This document shows positions 53,326 through 61,193 of a stretch of 64,000 nt of DNA, one piece after another. The DNA comes from Parasalinivibrio latis (lineage in GTDB: Bacteria > Pseudomonadota > Gammaproteobacteria > Enterobacterales > Vibrionaceae). Under the pieces are notes generated by a model. That model worked only from the letters and a program-made list of their open reading frames with translations, was not told the origin of the DNA and did no database searches. The stretch lies in NCBI RefSeq assembly GCF_036825535.1, contig NZ_CP098813.1, forward strand, positions 186,001 to 250,000, given 5' to 3'. The translations under genes were made by a program, and so were the position numbers. Within the stretch, counting starts at the first letter, position 1, and each line of letters opens with the position of its first letter.

Positions 53326-54189
53326 ATGGATGTGAAAGTATTTTTAGTAGACGCATTTTGCTATAACGATAACGGTGGTAATCCTGCGGGTGTCGTCCTC
53401 GATGCCGACAGCCTGGATGAAACACAGATGCAGGTTATTGCTAAAGAGGTGGGATTCTCAGAAACTGCATTTGTCACTCTTACTTCCCCTCAAGATATAC
53501 GTATCCGATACTTTACCCCGGTTAGTGAAGTGATGTTTTGCGGGCATGCAACGTTGGCTGCTTTTTTCACCTTATTTTCAGAGCGCCGCATTGGCCAGGG
53601 TTCCTATCCATTCCAGACCCAAAGTGCAACGCTCAGCGTAAACATCTCTGCATCAGGCGATGTGCTTATAACCTTTCCAAAACCAGCATACCTCGGACAG
53701 CTTGACGTCGAGGAAATTGCTCCCTTGTTCAATCTGTTTCCTGAAGATCTGAGCATTGAGTCTCTTCCTATTGAGGTTATTTCCACGGGTGCCAATGACG
53801 TCATTGTTCCAGTCAGTTCAGGCAGGTTAGATAGCGTCACACCTGATTTTGAGGCTATCAGTAAATACTGCGAAACCCATAATTTGCTCGCATTCCACCT
53901 GTTTGAATACACGATTGATGATGACGAACACAAAATACATGGACGGAATTTTGCACCTCTGGTAGGTATCAATGAGGAATGTGCAACGGGCACAGCAAAC
54001 GGGGCTTTGGCCTGTTACCTCACCAAACAAATACCGTCGTTGGGGCCGGACTACGCATTATTTCAGGGACGCGCCATGGGCAGGGAGTCTCTGATAAAGG
54101 TTCAGTTGGAACTGGACGACGATCAAGTGAATGCTGTCAACGTTGGCGGGAAAGCAAAATTTTCGGGATTTCGCACACTAAAGGCATAA
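53326..54189 (+). CDS. PhzF-family isomerase/epimerase-like protein
   Basis: A 287-residue PhzF-fold protein, two diaminopimelate-epimerase-like halves. NGGNPAGVVLDAD near 17-29 and VGFSETAFVTL near 43-53, with the conserved glutamate in SETAF, and CATGTANGALACYL near 223-236 are the family marks; the second domain carries the phosphate-type loop of the C-terminal CATGT. PhzF itself isomerises a phenazine precursor, but no phenazine genes are here, so the substrate is open. It ends in a hairpin. Confidence 0.9.
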   Translation: MDVKVFLVDAFCYNDNGGNPAGVVLDADSLDETQMQVIAKEVGFSETAFVTLTSPQDIRIRYFTPVSEVMFCGHATLAAFFTLFSERRIGQGSYPFQTQSATLSVNISASGDVLITFPKPAYLGQLDVEEIAPLFNLFPEDLSIESLPIEVISTGANDVIVPVSSGRLDSVTPDFEAISKYCETHNLLAFHLFEYTIDDDEHKIHGRNFAPLVGINEECATGTANGALACYLTKQIPSLGPDYALFQGRAMGRESLIKVQLELDDDQVNAVNVGGKAKFSGFRTLKA

Positions 54190-54228
54190 ACGGCGCACTA
54201 CAATACTTTATACCCAGCTATATACTGG

Positions 54229-54264
54229 CCATAGTCAGCAATTGTTCCCTTTCGCTGACTATGG
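54229..54264 (+). terminator. Probable terminator of the PhzF gene
   Basis: CCATAGTCAGC (54229-54239) and GCTGACTATGG (54254-54264) form a perfect 11-base stem with a 14-base loop; only TTT follows, so termination may be partial. Confidence 0.6.
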
Positions 54265-54329
54265 TTTCAAATTGAACTCCATCGTAAGCACGGCATAACA
54301 TCAAGCATTTCATTTCCAGGGAGGGAAAC

Positions 54330-55328
54330 ATGTTTCCATGCTGCCGGGTTATCACGCTTTTCCTTTGTATATCAAGCATCTCCGGTTTAGTAGCCAAGAC
54401 CTATGCCAATGAACCGGGTTTCCACGGTGAACTGGCATTCAATACGGGGTTCACTTCAGGCCGTTCCCAGTTCAATACTGACGAAAAAGCATCCCCTGCG
54501 ACTAATAAAGCCGACACTGATACGAATATTTTGTTTTTCCCACTGGGTGAACTTAACTACACAACACCAGGTGGAAAAAACACCTTTTATATTGGTACCG
54601 CACGTGAAGACATTGCGCTCGGGAATGCACATTTTGAAATCGGCTACAGTAGGAACCTTTCAGGACGCTCCAAACTGTCAATTGGGCTCATTCCCGGACT
54701 ATTCAACAACGAGACCTGGGAAGACCCCTATACCGTGGGTAGCGGATTGAAACGCCAGGAAACCGATCAATCGGTGACTGCCGTCCGGGTTAAATGGGAC
54801 AACATTTCCAAATCTAATTTTTCATTCGAAACCGGTTTTGGTATCCACAACATTGATAGTGAACGCAGCGGGGAATATTGGAACAACAATCAAACCGCAA
54901 TTAATACAGGCCTCCTTAGGCGTGATGCCGATGTGATTTATACCAAGCTTTCCTATAGGTATGCTCTTAAACCAGGCACCATGGTTCAACCTGCGGTCAG
55001 CTATTCCGGAGTGAATGCTGATGGTAAAGCAATGGCATACGACCAACTTAATTTGCAACTTGCTCTTTTCAAAGCAGTTGGCAATCACAGGCTGGCACTT
55101 TCGACCAACATGTCTGTTGCCCACTTCGATACTGTTCATCCTATTTACAATAAAACCCGTAAAGACAAAGCCTTTGGATTCTTCCTGGCTCACGAATATC
55201 CAAATCTCTTTGGCTATCAGAGCCTGAGCTTTATATCATTGTTGGGGTATGACGAGTCTGACTCCAACATTACCTTCTATGATGAAGAAGGTTGGCTGGT
55301 ATCGGCAGGTATATCCTTAACATTCTGA
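54330..55328 (+). CDS. DUF2860 outer-membrane beta-barrel protein
   Basis: A 332-residue protein with a signal peptide (cut near KTYANE) and a run of short beta strands ending in phenylalanine, SAGISLTF, like outer-membrane barrels. GFHGELAFNTGFTSGRSQFN near 31-50 and YIGTAREDIALG near 88-99 fit DUF2860, a family I associate with Vibrio relatives. The role is unknown. A potassium-channel gene starts 13 bases later, so the two are probably one transcript. Confidence 0.85.
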   Translation: MFPCCRVITLFLCISSISGLVAKTYANEPGFHGELAFNTGFTSGRSQFNTDEKASPATNKADTDTNILFFPLGELNYTTPGGKNTFYIGTAREDIALGNAHFEIGYSRNLSGRSKLSIGLIPGLFNNETWEDPYTVGSGLKRQETDQSVTAVRVKWDNISKSNFSFETGFGIHNIDSERSGEYWNNNQTAINTGLLRRDADVIYTKLSYRYALKPGTMVQPAVSYSGVNADGKAMAYDQLNLQLALFKAVGNHRLALSTNMSVAHFDTVHPIYNKTRKDKAFGFFLAHEYPNLFGYQSLSFISLLGYDESDSNITFYDEEGWLVSAGISLTF

Positions 55329-55341
55329 TTCATGGAAGAAT

Positions 55342-56355
55342 ATGTCGATTTGGATTTTTCTCAGGCGCTGGTTACTTAGAAGGTTCACACAACTGAGCGG
55401 CCGCTCAGTCGCCCTCTTTGTATTAAGCTACATACTCTCCTCCTGGCTATTACTGAGCTTGGCTGGTGAGCAAGTGCTTACCTCTTCATTCACCGATTTC
55501 GTTTACTACCTGATGGTTACTGCTTCAACCGTCGGTTACGGGGATATGTCTCCGGCAACCCCGGCAGGAAAGTGGATCGTTGCACTTTGGGTTATCCCCG
55601 GTGGCCTCAGCCTGTTTGCCATAGGAATCGGTCAAATTGCGTCATTGTTTTTGGATGTCTGGCAACATCAGTTGAAAGGAAGAAGGAGACTTACCGTGCA
55701 GAACCATTATCTGGTGCTGGGATGGAATGACCAACGCACTTTGCACCTTATTAACCTTCTCCAACATGGGGAGCATGGGAGCAGGAGCATCGTCCTGGCA
55801 GTCAGGCCTGAAATGGACAACCCCCTCCCTGGCGAAATTGAGTTTGTCCGTGTACCAAGCTTCACAGATAAAGCGGGAATGGACAAAACCAACGTCGCGC
55901 AGGCCAGCACTATCATTATTGATAACCCGGAAGACGACATTACTCTGTCTGCCATCCTTTACTGCGTAAACCAGAATCCGGACGCCCATATCCTGGCCTA
56001 CTTCCAGGATGAATCCATCGCTACCCTGGCAAAACAACACTGTCCGAATGTCGAGTGTGTCCCTTCCGTCTCTGTTGAAATGTTGGCAAAGGCAGCCGTT
56101 GACCCTGGCTCCAGTTCCCTTCACCACGAACTGCTATCCACCTCAATAGGTATGACACAGTATTCCCTCACTTATCCCGAAAGACCGGACACAACCGTGG
56201 GTGACCTGTTCACCGGGTTGAAGCAGCAGCACGAAGCAACACTCATTGGCATTGATTTCGGCGATGGGATAAAAATCAACCCACCGGTTTCTGATATCGT
56301 TGCAAGCGGGCATCGCATCTACTACATCGCGCCCAAGCGCATCCTGACGCTCTAG
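55342..56355 (+). CDS. Potassium channel with RCK/TrkA-N domain
   Basis: A 337-residue two-segment channel: membrane helices at about 23-40 and 76-105, with the K+ selectivity filter TVGYGD at 63-68. A cytoplasmic TrkA-N-like nucleotide-binding domain follows (HYLVLGWNDQRTLHLI near 124-139), then a second regulatory part. It probably conducts K+ in response to a nucleotide or divalent ligand. The glycine-rich NAD motif reads GWNDQR rather than GxGxxG, so ligand binding may differ. ATG 55342 has GGAAG upstream. Confidence 0.92.
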   Translation: MSIWIFLRRWLLRRFTQLSGRSVALFVLSYILSSWLLLSLAGEQVLTSSFTDFVYYLMVTASTVGYGDMSPATPAGKWIVALWVIPGGLSLFAIGIGQIASLFLDVWQHQLKGRRRLTVQNHYLVLGWNDQRTLHLINLLQHGEHGSRSIVLAVRPEMDNPLPGEIEFVRVPSFTDKAGMDKTNVAQASTIIIDNPEDDITLSAILYCVNQNPDAHILAYFQDESIATLAKQHCPNVECVPSVSVEMLAKAAVDPGSSSLHHELLSTSIGMTQYSLTYPERPDTTVGDLFTGLKQQHEATLIGIDFGDGIKINPPVSDIVASGHRIYYIAPKRILTL

Positions 56356-56515
56356 TGCATTGATAACATAGTTTGCAAAAACGAAAACCTGATAATAATC
56401 AATAATTACATATTGTTATGTGTATTTTGCTTTAGCCGTCAAAATGGGAAAAATCCGGAAAGAGGCGTAAAATTCTCGTCTCAATAGGCTTGATAAATGT
56501 ATCCGGGGAATTCCT

Positions 56516-56923
56516 ATGCGTACCCAACAACCTGACGTAAATACCAGTGAAGTATGGCAACACCTGAAATCCGAAGCAGGTGACCCGGCTGGGTTCAAAT
56601 GCCGTGGTGGATATCCGCAGAATCCTGATGGCGTAGAAGTTTTGATGGAAACCTGGGAAGCCGGCTCTACTGAGCCACCTCACTGCCACCCGGGTGACGA
56701 CATGACCATGATGGTCGAAGGTGATATGGCCGTTCAGTTTTATCTGGAACAAGACGGCAAACTGGTGAAAGACGGCGAAGAGCGCCTGTTCAGCCTCGGT
56801 GAAAATGCCTATATCCGCAAAATGCAGATTCACAGCGTCCGCTATGTCAGCGATTGCCGGATTGTTTATATCCACAGCGGCGCATTCGACTTTATTGAGA
56901 GCCCACTGCAAATTGCTGAGTAA
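56516..56923 (+). CDS. Cupin-like protein
   Basis: A 135-residue single-domain protein of cupin type: PPHCHPGDDMTMMVEGDMAV near 59-78 supplies the histidines and glutamate of motif 1, and MQIHSVRYVSD near 103-113 the histidine of motif 2. It is likely a metal-binding beta-barrel, perhaps an enzyme or sensor, with no clear substrate. GGGG precedes ATG 56516. A terminator follows at 56934-56967. Confidence 0.75.
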   Translation: MRTQQPDVNTSEVWQHLKSEAGDPAGFKCRGGYPQNPDGVEVLMETWEAGSTEPPHCHPGDDMTMMVEGDMAVQFYLEQDGKLVKDGEERLFSLGENAYIRKMQIHSVRYVSDCRIVYIHSGAFDFIESPLQIAE

Positions 56924-56933
56924 TTTCCGTCAA

Positions 56934-56967
56934 GAAGCCGCTCTTTCAAAAAGCGGCTTCCCTTTTT
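56934..56967 (+). terminator. Rho-independent terminator of the cupin gene
   Basis: GAAGCCGCT (56934-56942) and AGCGGCTTC (56952-56960) pair around a nine-base loop, followed by CCTTTTT. Confidence 0.85.
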
Positions 56968-56975
56968 GCGCCAAT

Positions 56976-57605
56976 TCAGCTTTCCTTAAGCGCCATTGTT
57001 ACCCCCAGGCCAACCAGAAGTGTGCCTGAAACGCTTTCAACTGCTTTTACTGAACGGGAAAACGCCGGATGTCCAAATAACATTCCCCCCACAATGGCGT
57101 ACGCTGTATTGCAAAGCGTTGCCAGAACGCTGAAAACGATGCCCAGGTAAAGAAGTTGAAAGGCGATGTTTTCAGCATTGGTACTGACAAACTGTGGCAG
57201 AAACGAAAGAAAAAATAACGCCACTTTCGGGTTGAGAATACTCACAATGACACCCTGGGTGAATACGTTCCTGTTATTAACAATGCTCTCTTCGGTTTCA
57301 ATGTTCATGGCTGATTTTCCTTGCCATGTTGACCGTAGAATACTGATACCCAGATAGATCAGATAGGCTGCACCGATAAACTTCACAACTGAAAACAACA
57401 GAGCAGAGCTCATCACCACGGCTGATAAGCCCAGAACCGCAGCCAAGGTATGGAAAAGGTAGCCCACGCCAAGTCCTGCGGCTGCCAGAATACCCCCAGA
57501 GACCTTCGCCCTCAGCGTATTCGAAACGATGTAGACGACATCCGGCCCAGGTATCAGGTTCAGCGTCAGTGAAGCAACAATAAAGAGTAAAACCGACTGT
57601 TCCAT
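56976..57605 (-). CDS. LysE/RhtB-family amino-acid exporter
   Basis: A 209-residue protein with six membrane segments. NLIPGPDVVYIVSNTLRAKV near 16-35 is the LysE hallmark, and AAYLIYLGISILRS near 67-80 and FLSFLPQFV near 134-142 continue the pattern. Members export amino acids such as threonine, homoserine or leucine. ATG 57605 has AGGA nine bases upstream; a TTG at 57629 in the same frame would overlap the DUF4336 gene. The start lies 12 bases after that gene's end, so the two are probably cotranscribed. Confidence 0.9.
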   Translation of the reverse strand: MEQSVLLFIVASLTLNLIPGPDVVYIVSNTLRAKVSGGILAAAGLGVGYLFHTLAAVLGLSAVVMSSALLFSVVKFIGAAYLIYLGISILRSTWQGKSAMNIETEESIVNNRNVFTQGVIVSILNPKVALFFLSFLPQFVSTNAENIAFQLLYLGIVFSVLATLCNTAYAIVGGMLFGHPAFSRSVKAVESVSGTLLVGLGVTMALKES

Positions 57606-57616
57606 GTCTTTGAGTC

Positions 57617-58303
57617 CTAATCCAACCAATGAAAAGATGATTTCAGAAATTTCGTGCCACTTTCAGGAATAATTTCACCGTGGGCCATGATGATTCGTTC
57701 AGGGTTCCACGCAATCATCCTCTTGAGATGACGCCGGGCCTTGGCTTTTCCGAACATAAAACTCACCCGCCAATCGACTGGCATCTTCCCATTTGGTGCC
57801 ATTATTCCTGCACCTTTTGCAACAAGCCGCTGCCAGGGTTTGAACCCATCGCCGGAAAAATTTTCAATCAGGTCAGTGACGATCAGCGTGCGGGAGGCGT
57901 GGTGGAAAAACACGCATTCCTGCATGGCAGGCGACCCGGTAAACATCAGTTGATCCAGTTCAGCCACCCAAGGCCATTCAACGTCCCGCTCCAGCGCCCC
58001 GTCAAAAGTAATATCCGTCCGCTTTTTAATCACCTCCTGGGTACCAAACACCTTAGCGTCAGGAAATGCCGTTTTCCATTCTGGTAAAAACAGGTGGTGC
58101 AAGTGATTGGGTGCAATCAGGTACGCAACCCTACCAAGGCCGGACAACGCATTTATCAATGCATCTTCAATTTGTATCGGGCTGTGCAGCCAAAGCTCTC
58201 CCTCAGGCAGTCTGACTACGGTCATTCGAGTGGTGTACGGAAAGCCAAAAAATGGCACGGGGTTCCCGTCAACCACCCAGATATTCTTATCTATGGTTTG
58301 CAT
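57617..58303 (-). CDS. DUF4336 protein (metallo-beta-lactamase-like)
   Basis: A 228-residue protein with the DUF4336 layout: DKNIWVVDGNPVPFFGFPYT near 5-24, LIAPNHLHHLFLPEW near 64-78 with its histidines, and MAHGEIIPESG near 206-216. The fold is metallo-beta-lactamase-like, but the classical HxHxDH is reduced to HLHH, so metal use and activity are uncertain. ATG 58303 follows GGGGGG by five bases. It is first in an operon with the LysE gene and diverges from the DUF134 operon. Confidence 0.8.
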   Translation of the reverse strand: MQTIDKNIWVVDGNPVPFFGFPYTTRMTVVRLPEGELWLHSPIQIEDALINALSGLGRVAYLIAPNHLHHLFLPEWKTAFPDAKVFGTQEVIKKRTDITFDGALERDVEWPWVAELDQLMFTGSPAMQECVFFHHASRTLIVTDLIENFSGDGFKPWQRLVAKGAGIMAPNGKMPVDWRVSFMFGKAKARRHLKRMIAWNPERIIMAHGEIIPESGTKFLKSSFHWLD

Positions 58304-58417
58304 AACGTCCCCCCTCATCTGAAACCAACCTTTAAAAGATATCGCTGTCACCCATCAATTTGTAGATCTGGTTGCATAAAAATTATCCGGCATCCCGTAC
58401 GATAAATTGATCTAGAA

Positions 58418-58433
58418 TATGGCATATGCCATA
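58418..58433. promoter_or_regulatory. Perfect 16-bp palindrome, probable operator
   Basis: TATGGCATATGCCATA is a perfect palindrome, 44 bases upstream of the DUF134 start and 114 upstream of the divergent DUF4336 start. DUF134 is itself a predicted DNA-binding protein, so self-regulation is the simplest reading. Confidence 0.6.
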
Positions 58434-58477
58434 AATGAATTTACAATACTGCCATCCTATCGAAATAACAGCTCCCT

Positions 58478-58777
58478 ATGCCAAGACCAAAAGTAGAACG
58501 TACTATTTGTGGCCGCGCTGCCCGCTCACTGTTTAAGCCAAATGGTATCCCGGCCAGAGAACTAGAGCACCACACTCTTCACGCAGACGAGTTTGAGGCT
58601 TTACGTTTGGTTGACCATCTGGGCATGCAACAAATCCAGGCAGCTGAGGCAATGGGTGTATCCCGACAAACCCTTGCGAACATCGTAAAATCTGCCCGAT
58701 TTAAAGTGGCCGATTGCCTGCTTCAAGGCAAGGCATTGGTGATGGCAGACAGCAATGAATCCGGAGAACTAGAATGA
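58478..58777 (+). CDS. DUF134 (UPF0251) predicted DNA-binding protein
   Basis: A 99-residue protein: MPRPKVERTICGRAAR at the N-terminus, LHADEFEALRLVDHLGMQQ near 34-52 and a sigma-like helix-turn-helix, AAEAMGVSRQTLANIVKSAR near 55-74. This is the full pattern of DUF134. Such proteins often lie beside NifX-like and other iron-sulfur genes, as here. It probably controls its own operon through the palindrome at 58418-58433. It overlaps the next gene by ATGA. Confidence 0.9.
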   Translation: MPRPKVERTICGRAARSLFKPNGIPARELEHHTLHADEFEALRLVDHLGMQQIQAAEAMGVSRQTLANIVKSARFKVADCLLQGKALVMADSNESGELE

Positions 58778-59304
58778 AGAAAACACTCATGCCGGTTCGC
58801 GGCGAATGCCTTGCAGGGCATTTCAGCAAAGCAGCGGAACTGGCCATATTTGACAGCACTGGCAGCCTGACGAAAAGGCTACCAAATCCTGCCCGTGAAA
58901 GCGGCTGTGCCAATAAAAAAGTTGTATTCGATTTAATCGCTGAGCAAAACGTACATCGAATTATTGTCCGCAATATCGGCCAGAAGATGCTTGGAAAGTT
59001 GTTGGCGATGAATGTAGACGTATTCAAGTCATCGTCCATGCTGGATGCAGACAGCCTGGCAGACCTTGACTTGGCAAAACTCCTTCCTCTTACTTCTGCA
59101 GCGCAAGGAAGGGAATGTGCCCGCCGGGGTAAAACGGACAAAGGCTGTTGCAAAGACAAGGCCCGGCCTGCTCTTAAAGCGGGCTTTTCGCTTCGCTCAC
59201 CATCTGCTTCGGGGCTTTCCCTAAAGCCAGGTTCATTCAAATCAGCTGTAAAAAACTCCGGATGTGGTTGTGGTGGAAAGGAGGGTGGATGTTGTCATTC
59301 CTGA
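58774..59304 (+). CDS. NifB/NifX-type (dinitrogenase cofactor) protein with cysteine-rich tail
   Basis: A 176-residue protein. Residues 1-105 fit the NifX/NifB-C fold that holds iron or molybdenum-iron clusters in transit (MPVRGECLAGHFSKAAELAI near 6-25, HRIIVRNIGQKMLGKLL near 61-77). The rest is an unusual tail with cysteine clusters: CARRGKTDKGCCKDK and, at the end, SGCGCGGKEGGCCHS. It may carry an iron-sulfur or other metal cluster, but not for nitrogenase, as no nif genes are present. It overlaps the next gene by 16 bases. Confidence 0.82.
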   Translation: MKKTLMPVRGECLAGHFSKAAELAIFDSTGSLTKRLPNPARESGCANKKVVFDLIAEQNVHRIIVRNIGQKMLGKLLAMNVDVFKSSSMLDADSLADLDLAKLLPLTSAAQGRECARRGKTDKGCCKDKARPALKAGFSLRSPSASGLSLKPGSFKSAVKNSGCGCGGKEGGCCHS

Positions 59305-59501
59305 CTGAGTGGGGCGTCCTTTTGGCAGCCACACTTTGTGTGATTGGTTTTACGGTACTCGCGCTCTTGATGCGCCTGCGAACCAGCCGTCCCAAGCCAA
59401 TGATTGAAAAAGCAGACGAGATCCTGAGCGAACGCCTTTGCGGCTGCCAAGAACCGTGCGAAACGCACCTCTACCAAATCCGGGAACCCGGGGAAGGTTG
59501 A
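59289..59501 (+). CDS. Small membrane protein with cysteine tail
   Basis: A 70-residue protein with one membrane segment (about 8-30) and a cytoplasmic tail that contains CGCQEPCETH near 52-61. The cysteine pattern could bind metal or a cluster. ATG 59289 follows GGAGG closely and lies inside the end of the NifX-like gene, so translation is coupled; an ATG at 59262 is in frame but gives a tryptophan-rich extension. I recognise no family. It closes the operon before the terminator at 59529-59555. Confidence 0.6.
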   Translation: MLSFLTEWGVLLAATLCVIGFTVLALLMRLRTSRPKPMIEKADEILSERLCGCQEPCETHLYQIREPGEG

Positions 59502-59528
59502 TCCCTGTCAGCTTATTTTCCAATAAAC

Positions 59529-59555
59529 AAAACGGCCCCACATAGGAGCCGTTTT
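59529..59555. terminator. Bidirectional terminator between the NifX operon and catalase
   Basis: AAAACGGC (59529-59536) and GCCGTTTT (59548-59555) pair around an 11-base loop; both convergent transcripts would gain a T-run. Confidence 0.75.
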
Positions 59556-59568
59556 CTTTGAACGTCGA

Positions 59569-61011
59569 TTAAGCGAGGTTCAGGGCCGCTTTCAGTGCTG
59601 CGCCCAGCTCTTCGTCCACTTTGGTAAACAAGTCTACCTGGGTACGGACAATCTCTTCCACTTCTACATCACCCAATGATGCAGCCAGGTTTTTCACCAG
59701 ACGTCCCTGCTGCTCGTTGTCCATCAGGCGGTACAGCGCACGTGGCTGTGTGAAATAGTCGTCATCGTAGTCACGGAAGTTATAGTGCAAGGCTTCGCGT
59801 TCCAGCGTCAGTGCAGGCTCAGCATCGTGAGTCGGCATGTAATCATTGAAACGGTTCGGTGCGTAGTTTGGAGACATACCACCGTTGTCATCCATGCGCA
59901 TGTGGCCGTCACGATGTGAGCTGTGAACCGGGCACTTAGGACGGTTTACCGGAATCTGGTTATGGTTGATGCCCAGACGGTAGCGTTGGGTATCGCCATA
60001 GGAGAACAGGCGGCCTTGCAACATACGGTCTGGAGAAAAGCCGATTCCCGGTACGATATTCGCCGGTGTAAACGCCGCCTGTTCAACTTCAGCGAAGTAG
60101 TTTTCAGGGTTACGGTTCAGCTCCATCACACCCACTTCAATCAGTGGGAAGTCTTTGTGTGGCCATACTTTGGTCAGGTCGAATGGATGGATATGGTAAG
60201 TTTCAGCTTCCGCCTCAGACATAACCTGTACCTTCACATCCCAGCGAGGGAAATTGCCCTCTTCGATAGCCATAAACAGGTCAACCTGAGAAGATTCACG
60301 GCTCTTGCCTACGATCTTCGCTGCTTCCTCGTCGGTGTAATGACGGTGGCCTTGGTGGTTCTTGAAGTGGAACTTCACCCAGTAGCGTTCATTGTTTTCG
60401 TTAATGAAGCTGTAAGTATGGCTGCCAAAACCGTCCATATTACGGAAACCGGTCGGAATGCCGCGATCACTGAACAGGATAGTAACCTGGTGCAGTGATT
60501 CAGGGTGACGGGACCAGAAATCCCATGCTGCCGTTGCACTGCGCAGGTTGGTTTTCGGATCACGCTTCTGTGTGTGAATGAAGTCAGGGAACTTCAGTGG
60601 ATCACGGATGAAGAAAACAGGGGTGTTGTTACCTACCAAGTCCCAGTTGCCTTCATCGGTATACATCTTCAGGGCAAAACCGCGCACGTCACGCTCTGCA
60701 TCGGCAGCACCACGCTCACCAGCAACGGTAGAAAAACGCAACAGTACGTCAGTTTTCTTGCCGACTTCCCCAAATACACTCGCTTTTGTGTACTTGCTGA
60801 TATCGTTAGTCACGGTAAATGTACCGAAGGCAGCAGAACCTTTAGCGTGAACAACGCGCTCAGGAATACGTTCACGGTCAAAATGCGCCAGTTTTTCAAC
60901 CAGCCACGTATCCTGAAGGAGGATTGGACCACGAGAACCGGCAGTCAGGCTGTTATCGTTGTCTACTACCGGGGCGCCGTTGCCTTGGGTAAGTGTTTTG
61001 TTGTTCGCCAT
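59569..61011 (-). CDS. katA: Monofunctional haem catalase
   Basis: A 480-residue small-subunit catalase. The distal His is in RVVHAKGSAAFG (about residue 57), the Asn in NNTPVFF near 129-135, and the proximal haem Tyr in RLFSYGDTQRYRLG near 335-348. All catalytic residues are present. It breaks hydrogen peroxide into water and oxygen in the cytoplasm. ATG 61011 has GGAG ten bases upstream; the frame runs to 61062 but those residues are not catalase-like. A promoter with an OxyR-type site lies just upstream. Confidence 0.96.
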   Translation of the reverse strand: MANNKTLTQGNGAPVVDNDNSLTAGSRGPILLQDTWLVEKLAHFDRERIPERVVHAKGSAAFGTFTVTNDISKYTKASVFGEVGKKTDVLLRFSTVAGERGAADAERDVRGFALKMYTDEGNWDLVGNNTPVFFIRDPLKFPDFIHTQKRDPKTNLRSATAAWDFWSRHPESLHQVTILFSDRGIPTGFRNMDGFGSHTYSFINENNERYWVKFHFKNHQGHRHYTDEEAAKIVGKSRESSQVDLFMAIEEGNFPRWDVKVQVMSEAEAETYHIHPFDLTKVWPHKDFPLIEVGVMELNRNPENYFAEVEQAAFTPANIVPGIGFSPDRMLQGRLFSYGDTQRYRLGINHNQIPVNRPKCPVHSSHRDGHMRMDDNGGMSPNYAPNRFNDYMPTHDAEPALTLEREALHYNFRDYDDDYFTQPRALYRLMDNEQQGRLVKNLAASLGDVEVEEIVRTQVDLFTKVDEELGAALKAALNLA

Positions 61012-61039
61012 AGCATTGTCTCCAGATGGGTTTATGGCG

Positions 61040-61068
61040 ATGTTACGCCCGCCCGGAGACAAAGAGAA
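61040..61068 (-). promoter_or_regulatory. Probable catalase promoter
   Basis: On the minus strand TTCTCT (61068-61063), 17 bases, then TAACAT (61045-61040) fits a sigma-70 promoter with a weak -35 box. It starts directly beside the OxyR-like site, as in many OxyR-activated genes. Transcription would begin near 61033. Confidence 0.5.
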
Positions 61069-61105
61069 AACGTTGGTACCTATCTATTTGATAGGTAAAC
61101 CCACT
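61069..61105. promoter_or_regulatory. OxyR-like binding site
   Basis: The two inner quarter-sites CTAT (61080-61083) and ATAG (61091-61094) are perfect with the required seven-base gap, inside the inverted repeat TACCTATC-TATTT-GATAGGTA (61077-61097). The outer quarters AACG and CACT match at two of four bases each. Confidence 0.55.
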
Positions 61106-61193
61106 CACTTGAATTCACGAAGTGAATGAGTGAAGAGTTGAAAGGTTCAAAAACATTTTACTGCCATCGGATGAGTTCTCGTCCCAACATGTT

